From Strongylocentrotus purpuratus (lineage: Eukaryota > Echinodermata > Echinoidea > Camarodonta > Strongylocentrotidae), in the NCBI RefSeq assembly GCF_000002235.5, contig NW_022145599.1, positions 3,851,677-3,915,676 of the forward strand: a stretch of 64,000 bases of DNA, written 5' to 3'. Each line of letters opens with the position of its first letter. Within the stretch, counting starts at the first letter, position 1. The position numbers and the translations under genes are program-made. This document shows positions 31,669 to 41,344 of the stretch, one piece after another. The notes beneath the pieces were generated by a model that did no database searches, was not told the origin of the DNA, and saw nothing but the letters and a program-made list of their open reading frames with translations.

Positions 31669-33139
31669 ATGGAAACTGATGAAGAGCTGGAAGGAGTTAA
31701 CTGATGAGTAGACATTACAACATTTCTTATATTTTCAAGATGAAGCTGAAAGTCCCATGCAGGTAAAATTTTCAGGATATTTAGCACACAAATATTAAAC
31801 GACCACCTATTAATTCACTAAAAAGGAAATGGAACTAAGTGTATGTTTCAAGTGTGTATAGTGGAGGGAATATTTTATTCTAGTTCTTCCCTTTCTTTGT
31901 TTACAAAGGGATTTGTCCTTATTTACAGGAGGTCCTGTGTGTAGAAGAACGATGTCTAATGCACATTCAAAGCACTACATAATAATGATAATGATCATAC
32001 ATGAAGGGTATACACAGGACCCCTCATTACTTTTTTTTTGTAAGTGGTCCTTTCACTTCTTGAGCAATGAAGATGAAGAAGAACACAACATAACGAAAGT
32101 CTGTTTATACGATGAATTATGGTTGATATTATTATCACTTTTTAATTGAAGTACCTACATTGCTTTCTCTTATGTAGGATGATGCTTCTCTACAGTGGAT
32201 GATGAAAGCATGCTGATTACAAACCCAGGAGAGGAATAAAGAACAGATATTGACAGAATCATATCTAGAGATGTGGGCCTATTGCACTTCATACAAGCAA
32301 GTGTGCTAATATACCATGTAGGTACCCCCAATAAACTATTGTAGAACACATTTATCATGCAGAAAGTTATAGATCTGACAATTATATTTTTCATTGTCCA
32401 TTGACTTGTAAAAGAATACTTGACTGAATATCACAATTGTGATTTAGATTAAAACTAAAATGTCAATATACATGAAATATAAGTCTACATAACGAATGTT
32501 TCAATAGCATTATTTCCTGTACATTCTCTGTTCCAAGTTGTTTGGTCATTTTATGTAAACCGAGTATTATTCATTTATGACCACGAGTTTACATTACAAG
32601 TACATTGTACATGTACCAGTATTACTTATTTCATACTTGTCTGATCCAAGCTCCATCAGGCCTATTGTCTTAATGGGATCATCAGAAATAATCTAACATG
32701 TGGTCAGTAACTAGTCTTGTAGGAAAAAAAGTTTAGTTTTTCCCACTAGAACCCCAAGTGAATATTAGTCCTTCCTCTTTTTGTCAGAGCAGGTATCAGG
32801 GTGTATGTTATTAGTTGTTGTTTATTTTCTTATACACTGTATCTTATTTCATTTTTCCATTCAACAGACTTGGGTCATCATCACAGCCCTTTCTTCTGAA
32901 AACTAGCCTACAACTTCATCGATGAATGCAGAAGACATCTACATGGGACTACGTCTTAAAGATGCCCCCTCATATAATGAAAGAGGACAGTAGAAATGGG
33001 TTTAATCTTGAATATTTACATACTATTTATTTATTATTTGTATTATATGTTTGTAGAATACCACATTTAAAAAATAATGAATTTATCATCTTGTCAACTT
33101 TCAAATAATTAAAGATAACTAATCATCAATGAATAAACA

Positions 33140-34822
33140 TTAATGACATTTTAACAATGTCAACTACCATCTTATAGGATGAAACTGAGTGTTGGGCAGA
33201 AAGAAATTTCCTTGAAATTTGAGAGATAAAGATCTATCAGTCTATATCAAAGATTGAATCAATCAATGATATATTAATTATAATTATACATGTTGAAATT
33301 CATTTACCTCAGTCTATGGACTTCTGTAGTTGAAGTTTTGTAGATTATTACATTATTGCTGCTTCAAGTATTGTATGTAAGAAGGTTTAAAAGACAACCC
33401 TCTAAATGCACTAAATATGGAAACTGCTAATCATCATTGCCTGTTGTATCCAAACTGCTAATTTTAATAGAATCATGTTTTGATACTTCCTAGCTTAAGA
33501 AAACAGGGGGGGGGGGGCTTGTTATCCTCTTCCTGTTGCTGTTTCTAAATGGACCATGTAACAGGTTGCAGAAGTGTAAACAATATTATATTTGTTATAT
33601 GTTTATATTAGAAGGATTTAGAAAATGAAAACATTTTGAATTATAGAATTACTGTTGCTAGAAGTAATGGCAGTATTGATGTGTAAGGGAAGGGGGTGGT
33701 TTTCCCAGTGAAATTAACGGTATACCAATGTCAAATTGATAAAAAAGAGAAAACTATTCCTAAAAATAAAATTATAAAGGACATGGGCCTCCCAACTAAC
33801 TAACCCTGGTACCACTTCTGGGTTGTTGTTTTTTTGTTTTTTTGTTTTTGGAGGGGGGGGGGGCGCCCCAAATCAAAATTTCCAGTGTTAAATTCCATTG
33901 TCTTTAAACAAAAAATATGTCAAGATGTTGAAAAAAAATGTTTCACTTTCCGTTTTCAATTCGAATAAAATGATTAACATATATTTTCCGATCTCTCTGG
34001 TCTCTACATTAAAAATGTTCAAAGCTCCTGCAAAGGCTGCAAAAAGTAAAAAGTGAAGATAATCCAAGTGAAATGTTGACAGCAATGGAGTGAATATGGA
34101 TCAATGGTTGATCGTAGTTGATAACGAGTAAATGTAAATGAATGGTATTACGACTGAAAGTGAGACAGAAAGGAACTGCAACAGGTTGTTCAGTCAAGAC
34201 AACAAACTGTTAGTTGCAGAAGATAATTTATGAAAGACAGAGAAAGAGAGAGAAAGGGAATCATTAAGGTACGATGAGAGTGGGTGGAGAAAAACCATCC
34301 ACTGTGCCACATAATTTGTTTGTATAAAATAAGGACACTTTATATATTAGCATATTTAAAATGAATAATTATAGCCAGAGAATGTGTTGATATATGGCTT
34401 ATAGCATGTTTAAGTTAATTAAACAAAAACAGACCCAGTTATTGACAGACTAAAAAGGGAATAAGATCGGATCAGTATTTCTTATTCAATGAAGTTAAGG
34501 CCACTCCCCCATATTAAAAAACAACAACAACACAACAACGAGAGGTCCACTTCCCGATGCATTCTGGGTACACCAGCTGTTATACTGGTGATCGATGATA
34601 CAAGTTCGAGCGCGTATTTCACCTAACGGTGATCGCATCAGAACAATCTACGCTGATTCGCTGAATCACTTGCGTTGCTAGCGCGCAGCGTGATGAATAA
34701 ATTACCCATAATTCCGTACAGTAGATTATTTGACCTCTCTTATTACGCTGATACGCGCATTGTCTTTTACCATGTAGTGAACATCATTCCAGTACACTTT
34801 TCGCGGGGAGCATCCTACAGAA
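33140..34822. other. Non-coding region upstream of LINE
   Basis: AT-rich sequence with isolated poly-G runs near 33507 and 33852. From about 34540 to 34820 base composition becomes richer in GC and CpG, but no gene was recognised. Confidence 0.45.
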
Positions 34823-34853
34823 TGCATAATTCATAAGGCTCATGAATTATGCA
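34823..34853. repeat. 12-bp perfect palindrome arms
   Basis: TGCATAATTCAT and ATGAATTATGCA flank AAGGCTC, about 30 bp before the LINE target site. Confidence 0.7.
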
Positions 34854-34885
34854 AGGTAGCTTATTTTGGCTTCTAATGGATCCGG

Positions 34886-34898
34886 ACAAAATGGCGGA
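34886..34898 (+). promoter_or_regulatory. YY1-like site at the LINE 5' end
   Basis: CAAAATGGCGG at 34887-34897 fits the YY1 consensus and lies at positions 6-16 of the element as defined by the target-site duplication. Human L1 carries a YY1 site in a comparable place, where it directs start-site choice. Function here is inference. Confidence 0.4.
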
Positions 34899-34993
34899 GC
34901 TTGGGGGGCCTGGTTATCTCAGTATATTACGCACTGATGTTAACGCAGTACTTTTCAGCAAACAGGTGAACAATTATTTTAAATGACGTCACA

Positions 34994-36202
34994 ATGACCA
35001 TCGTTAACGTAAGAAGTCTCCGTGTGAAGGAACTCAAAGCTGAACTGCAGAAACGTGGTCTAAATAAAAATGGTGTAAAAGAAACTTTGGTTAATAGGCT
35101 GCAAAGTGCAATCAATGACCATATCCATCAAGCGAGTAATGACAAAAGAAATCAGGAGACGAATACTGAGCAAGCTGATCTCTATGACCTATTCAATCTA
35201 GTTTTGTCGTCAGTTAATGAACTAGCCGACAGGCTTATCAATCTTGAAGCTAAGTTCGATAGTGCTGATCTGGTAAAGGAGAAAACAGATCTCAATGAGA
35301 TAGTGGGAACTATCTCAAGAGTTGTTTATACCGTCCCGACGAAGAATAGGTTCGATGTCCTTGCGGATAATCATGTCACTGACGCTGAGCCTGCTACTTC
35401 GATGAAAGAGTACCGAGATAGGCATCGCCAGCGCCGCTTATCTGAGCTACATGAATCTGTCCTTGAAGGCACAGACGTCGAGCCTCCTACTCCGATGTCG
35501 ACGAGCGACCAGATGAAACAGTACCGAGATGGGCATCGCCAGCGCCGCCTGTTGGAGGTACCTGCTGCTGTTTTCGAAGGCACTGACGCAAAGCCTTCGA
35601 CTTCGATGTCGACGAGCGACCAAACCAATGAGTTCCGACAAGGGCATCGCCAACGCCGCTTGTCTGAGCTACCAGATGTTGTCATCGAAGGCGACTCGAT
35701 GATCAAGCACATCGAGGGCCGACTCCTGAGCCGAAAACATAGAGTAGTCTGCCATCCGAACCCAGGGGCAACGGTGGCTGATATCTCCTCTAAGAAGGCT
35801 ACTGAGGGTGTAAAGGCGAAAGGAGACGTCATTCTACATGTCGGGTCAAATGACTTGTCGAAAGGTAATGGTAGTACATCAACCGCCAATGACATCATAG
35901 CATTAGCAGACGTGATTGCAGCGAAAGGCTGTGATGTATGCTTGTCTGGTGTTATACACCGCAGATGGGAATCGGTTCACCAGAGGCGCAGTGTCGATGG
36001 GGTTAATGGGCGATTGAGAAGAGCTGCCCGTGAAAGGAGATGGGGTTTCGTTGACAACGACAACATAGGTGACAGGCACCTTGGCAGAGATGGGGTCCAC
36101 ATCAATAAGGCAGGACAAGCTGTTCTTGCCTCTAATCTACGCCACTTTATTGAGCGACCTCGAGGGCCACCTACACCTACTCAGCAAACGTCCTACGCTT
36201 AA
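34994..36202 (+). CDS. LINE ORF1: SAP domain, triple repeat and SGNH-esterase-like domain (402 aa)
   Basis: Residues 6-40 (VRSLRVKELKAELQKRGL and following) form a SAP domain, a DNA-binding helix-turn-helix fold. Residues 66-95 look coiled-coil. Residues 133-230 hold three copies of a roughly 36-residue repeat with a (Y/F)R-GHRQRRL core. The C-terminal half matches the SGNH/GDSL hydrolase blocks: GDS at 233 (S235), PNPGAT at 256, GSND at 284 (N286) and DGVH at 366 (D366, H369), so the catalytic set is complete. Esterase domains are known in ORF1 of some CR1 LINEs; the SAP pairing is unusual to my knowledge. No zinc knuckle is present. ORF2 follows after 104 bases. Confidence 0.85.
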   Translation: MTIVNVRSLRVKELKAELQKRGLNKNGVKETLVNRLQSAINDHIHQASNDKRNQETNTEQADLYDLFNLVLSSVNELADRLINLEAKFDSADLVKEKTDLNEIVGTISRVVYTVPTKNRFDVLADNHVTDAEPATSMKEYRDRHRQRRLSELHESVLEGTDVEPPTPMSTSDQMKQYRDGHRQRRLLEVPAAVFEGTDAKPSTSMSTSDQTNEFRQGHRQRRLSELPDVVIEGDSMIKHIEGRLLSRKHRVVCHPNPGATVADISSKKATEGVKAKGDVILHVGSNDLSKGNGSTSTANDIIALADVIAAKGCDVCLSGVIHRRWESVHQRRSVDGVNGRLRRAARERRWGFVDNDNIGDRHLGRDGVHINKAGQAVLASNLRHFIERPRGPPTPTQQTSYA

Positions 36203-36306
36203 GTTGTTGGATCTTCAACGCAGGATTTCGAGATGATTGCTCCGAGAGGGAGGCTAAAGTCTGCACCTGCTCTTCCAATGTTTCCACTGACAAAAGCTCA
36301 ACAGGG

Positions 36307-39297
36307 GTGGAACGAGCATCTACGTCTCGTCATGGCAACATGCAGTTAAACTCTGTCTCTGGTACTGGCATACTACATCATAATCTTCAGGATCAATCTC
36401 ATGAACTGAATAAGAGTAACATTAAACAGTTGGAAGGTGGATCAGTTCCTCCGTTTAGAAACAGGGGCTTAAAATTTGCCCATTTGAATATTCATAGCTT
36501 AGTTGCTAAGATTGACGAACTTAGATTACTTCTGAGAAATGCATCATTTGATGTTATTGGTTTAAATGAAACATTTTGCGACTCCATGATTGATGATTCT
36601 GAATTGTATATAGATGATTATATTTTATTACGTAGAGACCGTACGAGACATGGTGGTGGTGTGGCTGTATATATATCCAAGAAGTTCAATTATAAAAGAA
36701 GGGATGATTTGATTTCTTCTACTTTAGAATGCCTTTGGTTTGAATTGCATTATCCAAATAAGTCTCCCATCCTGGTTGGAGAGTTTTACAGACCTCCAAA
36801 TTCTCACGTTGATTTCTTTGAAGAATTAGACGGAAGTTTGGACTCTGCTCTCTCGGAAGATATGAGCTGTATTATTTTAGGTGATTTCAATTGTGATTGT
36901 ATGCCACACCAACTTGATCTGAATGCTGAAAAGTTAATGTTTTATACAAATATGTACGGGTTAAGTCAGCTAATTGATACTGCCACAAGAGTTACAAATA
37001 CCTCTTCTACTTTAATTGATTTGATATTTGTATCAGACAAGGAACTTTACAATGAATGGGGAATATTTGAAACTAGCATAAGTGATCATTATTTGGTGTA
37101 TACGGTTCGCGATTTTAGTGCAAAGATCCATAACAAATCCGAATACGCAGAATTTCGCTCGTTTAAAAATCTTGACGAGGAGAAATTTTACAGTGAATTG
37201 AGAAGTACTCCTTGGCAGGTCATAAAAGATATAGATAATGTTGATGTTGCGTGGGATATGTGGTTGACTCTATTCAATAATATAATCAACAAGCACATAC
37301 CAGTATGTAAAAAGCGGATAAGAAAAAAGGCATGTCCATGGATATCTGACGAGATTGTTAAGCTTATGACGGAACGTGATAAAGTTCTCAAAGCTGCTAA
37401 AGCTAACAAAAGTGATGATCTTTGGGACACCTACAAATATCTAAAGAATACAGTTATTCATCTCATGAGGAAAAGAAAAAGAGAATATAATGCAGACCAG
37501 ATCTCGCAAAATCATAACAATAGTAAGCAAATGTGGAGATGTTTGAGAAACCTTGTGCCTAAGTCATTACCTATATCTCCCAATAGCATAAATGTTGATG
37601 GTGCTAATGTGTTAGACAATGCAAATATTGCTGAAGCTTTTAATGACTTTTTCATTTCTAATGCTACTAAGATTACAAAGGACCTGCGAAGGAATAAGTC
37701 TCAACTGAGAGTAGACGAGGACAATAATATTGGTCCAACTCATTCGCAATTTAATTTGAATTTGATTACTGAGGATTTTGTATTGAAACAGATTGATAAT
37801 CTGAGTATAGATAAAGCAACTGGTGAAGATCACATCAGCTGTAAACTTTTAAAGATGACGAAGAATGTTATCGCAGAGTCTCTTTGTGATATCATTAACA
37901 AATCCCTGTCTACAGGAGTTGTTCCACGTGAATGGAAAAAGGCTCGGGTAGTACCAATATTCAAATCTGGAGATATTTCTTCTTTGAATAATTACCGTCC
38001 CATTTCGATATTACCTATCGTGAGTAAAATTATAGAAAGGGCCGTCCACCAACAACTCAGTGAATTCTTGGACGTGAATAAATTATTACACCCTAATCAG
38101 TCTGGTTTTAGACCTAAACATTCAACAGCTACTGCCCTTGCAAAACTTGTAAATCAATGGTCGTTGAATATTGATAACAAAGAAATTTCTGGAGTTGCCT
38201 TCATAGATCTTCGTAAGGCTTTTGATACTGTTGACCATGAGCTACTTCTACATAAACTAGCTTGTATAGGTTGTAGTAATAGGACTATTTATTGGTTCAA
38301 ATCATATTTAGGGGATCGACAACAAGTGACCCAATTCAAAGGAGCCAAGTCGCATCCATCAACCATCAAATTAGGTGTGCCACAAGGTTCAATTCTTGGT
38401 CCCCTTTTATTTTCAATATATGTTAATAGTCTACCTGAATGTACTCCTGAAGGTATCATAGATATGTATGCTGACGATACGACACTTACCGTCAGTGCAA
38501 ATGGTGCAAATGTTGTGGAAGAAAAATTAACTGTTGCGTTAAACAGAGTCATGGCATGGATTAAGGAAAATCGTCTTGTTCTTAACACTGAAAAAACTTG
38601 TGTCATGTTAATAGGCTCTCCTGCTAATCTCAAGAAAATTGAATCTTTCACCATTACATTAAACGGCAATTTGATCAAAAGAGTTCAATTCACCAAATGC
38701 TTAGGACTTTTGATAGATGAAGAATTGAAATGGTCTAAACAAATCGAAAACGTAAGTAAACTTACCCAGAAAAACATTAGCATGATAAAGAGAGCAAAGA
38801 GTTTTTTGCCTCAAAAATCCTTAAAGTTACTTTATAACAGTCTAGTGTTGCCACGATTAGATTACTGCTCTGTTGTATGGTCGAACCGATTTCATTCTCA
38901 TACAACTAAGCTGCAAAAAATTCAAAAGAGGGCCGCAAGAATAATATTGAACAAGACATATGACACACCGTCGGCTGATTTGTTCACAAGTCTTAAATGG
39001 ATGACACTAGACAAGCGGTTTGAGTTAAGTCGCGTTATGATGATATATAAATGCGTTCATAACTTAGCACCCTCTTACCTTCAGGTAGGCTTAATCAATC
39101 CTAATGATGTACATGAGCATCATACAAGGCAAATAGACAGTGGATGTTTACGTGTGCCTAGATTTCACACTGATTGTTATAAGTGTAGCCCAATTGTTTC
39201 TTCCATATTTGAATGGAATAAGCTAGATAATTCGTTGAGAACGGCTTCCTCTGTCAATTCATTTAAGAGATTGTTTAAACAAAGTTGTAATTTGTGA
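36307..39297 (+). CDS. LINE ORF2: endonuclease and reverse transcriptase (996 aa)
   Basis: This is the replication protein of the LINE, uninterrupted. The endonuclease spans about 55-265 (HLNIHS at 59, NETF at 87, GDFN at 192, SDHYLV at 259). The reverse transcriptase shows YRPISILP at 563, FIDLRKAFDTVD at 632 (D634), VPQGSILGP at 691 and YADD at 721. The C-terminal region ends with a WNKLDNSLRTASSVNSFK motif. No RNase H domain follows. It is closely similar in order and motif wording to the frameshifted ORF2 at 13886-16929, while the ORF1 proteins of the two elements are unrelated. Confidence 0.93.
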   Translation: MERASTSRHGNMQLNSVSGTGILHHNLQDQSHELNKSNIKQLEGGSVPPFRNRGLKFAHLNIHSLVAKIDELRLLLRNASFDVIGLNETFCDSMIDDSELYIDDYILLRRDRTRHGGGVAVYISKKFNYKRRDDLISSTLECLWFELHYPNKSPILVGEFYRPPNSHVDFFEELDGSLDSALSEDMSCIILGDFNCDCMPHQLDLNAEKLMFYTNMYGLSQLIDTATRVTNTSSTLIDLIFVSDKELYNEWGIFETSISDHYLVYTVRDFSAKIHNKSEYAEFRSFKNLDEEKFYSELRSTPWQVIKDIDNVDVAWDMWLTLFNNIINKHIPVCKKRIRKKACPWISDEIVKLMTERDKVLKAAKANKSDDLWDTYKYLKNTVIHLMRKRKREYNADQISQNHNNSKQMWRCLRNLVPKSLPISPNSINVDGANVLDNANIAEAFNDFFISNATKITKDLRRNKSQLRVDEDNNIGPTHSQFNLNLITEDFVLKQIDNLSIDKATGEDHISCKLLKMTKNVIAESLCDIINKSLSTGVVPREWKKARVVPIFKSGDISSLNNYRPISILPIVSKIIERAVHQQLSEFLDVNKLLHPNQSGFRPKHSTATALAKLVNQWSLNIDNKEISGVAFIDLRKAFDTVDHELLLHKLACIGCSNRTIYWFKSYLGDRQQVTQFKGAKSHPSTIKLGVPQGSILGPLLFSIYVNSLPECTPEGIIDMYADDTTLTVSANGANVVEEKLTVALNRVMAWIKENRLVLNTEKTCVMLIGSPANLKKIESFTITLNGNLIKRVQFTKCLGLLIDEELKWSKQIENVSKLTQKNISMIKRAKSFLPQKSLKLLYNSLVLPRLDYCSVVWSNRFHSHTTKLQKIQKRAARIILNKTYDTPSADLFTSLKWMTLDKRFELSRVMMIYKCVHNLAPSYLQVGLINPNDVHEHHTRQIDSGCLRVPRFHTDCYKCSPIVSSIFEWNKLDNSLRTASSVNSFKRLFKQSCNL

Positions 39298-39492
39298 ATG
39301 GCTCAGCCGTACATACACTACGTGCATGTTCTGTAATATTTACATGTCTTATTCACATAATTGCGACTTAATTAATATTTTCCTATTGACATTACTGCTT
39401 ACTAGGTTAATGATATATGTTAATTTTGCAAACGAGTATTATTTTTGTAACTGTTCTGTATAAATGTTATAAACGATGTAAATATGTTCATT

Positions 39493-39539
39493 CAGGGCCC
39501 CATGGAAGACGACTACTTGCTGGTGAATGGGCTACCCTG
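39493..39539 (+). other. Conserved LINE 3' hairpin motif
   Basis: CAGGGCC...GGAAGACGAC...GCTACCCTG just upstream of the microsatellite tail, matching 17186-17230 of the other LINE in sequence and spacing. Confidence 0.65.
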
Positions 39540-39582
39540 TCAAAAGATCAGAAATAAATAAATAAATAAATAAATAATGGAT

Positions 39583-40292
39583 ATGGGGTGCGTGTACATC
39601 TGTGTTTCAATATTATTTATCTGAATTTACAGCATATTTCTTATTTACTGATGATTTAGTTATGTGCAATTCATTTCGAAAATAATACAAAATATAAATT
39701 GCCAATTATTCGGACATTTCACTACTTCGTATAAATAACATTTAATTAAACATGAATCAGGGAAAACATCAACTATGAAATAAAATAAGTTCAATAAAAT
39801 ACAAGTATATGGAAAATTAATTGTGCTATGTATTAACTAAGTCTACTAGTTACCAATGCCTTTACATTAGAAATTTCAGACGAACTGGTATTACTAGTGT
39901 TGTTGCCAATTGCCAATGGCAAAATTAATTAGTAAAAGTGTTACTTTATACTTCTAATTGCTTATCAAGATTTTCAACTGGAGATTTCAACTGGTTGGAA
40001 GTTATGCCAAATGGTTCGACTGGTCCAGTTAGACCAGTTAAATCCAACTGGTAACCCTGGAAATTGAAATGGGCCAGTTGACCCAGACCAGTTGAATTCT
40101 TACTGGACCAGTTAGAATTTGACCAGTTGATCGAATTCTTACTGGACCAGTTAGAATTTGACCAGTTGAATTCCAACTGGACCAGTTAGAATTCAACTGG
40201 TCTGGGTCAACTGGCCCATTTCAATATCCAGGGTTACCAGTCGGCTTCAACTGGTTCAACTGGACCAGTTGCAACTGGTTTTTCCTTCTGGG
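39583..40292. repeat. AACTGG-family element E
   Basis: The AT-rich domain (39583-39940) is the reverse complement of 57140-57430 in element F, with shared words such as CCAATGCCTTTACATT and TTTCACTACTTCGTATAA. The AACTGG/CCAGTT array follows (39955-40275) and ends with AACTGGTTTTTCCTTCTGGG, the inverse of the terminus of element D. The LINE at 34882-39574 inserted at its left edge. Confidence 0.8.
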
Positions 40293-40329
40293 TTACATCC
40301 TCTTTATTCTCTTCACCTTCCACACCTGA

Positions 40330-40860
40330 GTCGAGGCGTGACTTCATCTTCCACACTTGAGTCGTGGTGACTACGATCGTACCAGCAGTGTTACATCTAT
40401 GATGAACAAACTAAAATGGCTCTCGCTAGTTAGTAGACGTCTGCAAAGCCGTCTTGCAATGCTGTATCGCATCCGCTTTGGTCGTGTTGACGTTGAATGG
40501 CAACAATACCTCAAGGCATCTGTAACAATTAAGAGGTCACGGACCCCGCTTCAGAGCGACACTGTTTACAAGCCAAGTCTACATCAGCTCCTTCTTCCCC
40601 ACAACTACCAAGGACTGGAACAACCTTCCAGTAGACCCAGCCTGATCACTCTCCCTGGAGGCATTTAAGTCCTCACTGGGAAAGAAGCACACCTAAACTG
40701 CCCTCACGGGATTAAAAGTTTTTACTCGCACACTGTACATACATGTATATGCCCAAGGATCCTGGCGAGCAGGCACACACAGGCTCCTCACAGCCACACA
40801 CAGTGCGCAATTTTCAAGGCCTTGAAGCAGCACTTTTCTTGGAAGAAGATGAAGAAGAAG
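40330..40860 (+). pseudogene. LINE ORF2 C-terminal fragment
   Basis: It reads MMNKLKWLSLVSRRLQSRLA, MLYRIRFGRVDVEWQQYL and, after a frameshift near 40570, SSFFPTTTKDWNNLP with SLEAFKSSL. This is the conserved tail of jockey/CR1-like ORF2 proteins, matching the end of the LINE at 25780-28763 in type. Its left edge touches the terminus of an AACTGG-family element. Confidence 0.75.
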
Positions 40861-40869
40861 TTAAAAGAC

Positions 40870-41340
40870 ATAAACTAGTTTGGTTTATGAAATGAACATA
40901 TAAATCATTAATAAAAAATATTACATCCAAATCTATTTTACATGCAAAATTACAATAAAAAGGAAAGCATTTGATAACTTTTTTATTAGACATTGGTATA
41001 TACCCCTATAATTTGATTACATTATCAGGGATGATTTCAATATTTGTTTCTCTTTATACATCGTATACAATATTGCTTAAGCATCATACCTTGCAGTTGG
41101 GTGTGATGGTCGAAAAAATCATTTGCGAGCGAGCAAAGCGAGCGAGGAAAAAATTTGTGAGGTCGCAGTGTGAAAACTACATCTTAAAAAGAGGAAAAAA
41201 CCAATCCTCATCGGGTTATAAATACGCACATTCTCATAACAGCAAACTGAAAAGACCTTTGATAAGTAACATAATTATAACATCTATAAATGTGAGCGAG
41301 CGTAGCGAGCAAGCTTTGGGAGATATTGCTCTTAGTCGCT
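40870..41340. other. Non-coding stretch with GCGAGCGAG motifs
   Basis: AT-rich sequence with two GCGAGCGAG-type clusters near 41126 and 41296. No gene was recognised; the open frame across it has no known domain. Confidence 0.4.
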
Positions 41341-41344
41341 TGAA

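Larger units (their letters stand above)
29950..33140 (+). ncRNA. Possible spliced non-coding transcript
   Basis: A chain of splice-like signals lies in order: donor at 30014; exon 31669-31762 (acceptor TTTTTGTTCCAACAG, donor CAG/GTAAAA); exon 31929-32039 (acceptor TTATTTACAG, donor T/GTAAGT); exon 32178-32321 (acceptor TCTCTTATGTAG, donor TAG/GTACCC); last exon from 32868 (acceptor CCATTCAACAG) with AATAAA at 33132. Joining them gives no long reading frame. A hAT-like MITE sits in the first intron. It could be an lncRNA, a 5' UTR region or chance; RNA evidence would decide. Confidence 0.25.
34882..39574 (+). mobile_element. Apparently intact full-length LINE with SAP-SGNH ORF1
   Basis: Flanked by TAATGGAT on both sides (34874-34881 and 39575-39582). 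It has a 112-base 5' UTR, two uninterrupted ORFs, a short 3' UTR with the conserved CAGGGCC...GCTACCCTG hairpin and an (AAAT)n tail. The right flank is an AACTGG-family element. By reverse-transcriptase type and absence of RNase H it belongs with CR1/L2-like LINEs. All recognised catalytic motifs are intact, so it could be active. Confidence 0.88.

Noticed and set aside
34882..36202. SAP-SGNH protein as a host gene
   Set aside because: Position between LINE 5' border and ORF2, with target duplications outside both, shows it is the element's ORF1.
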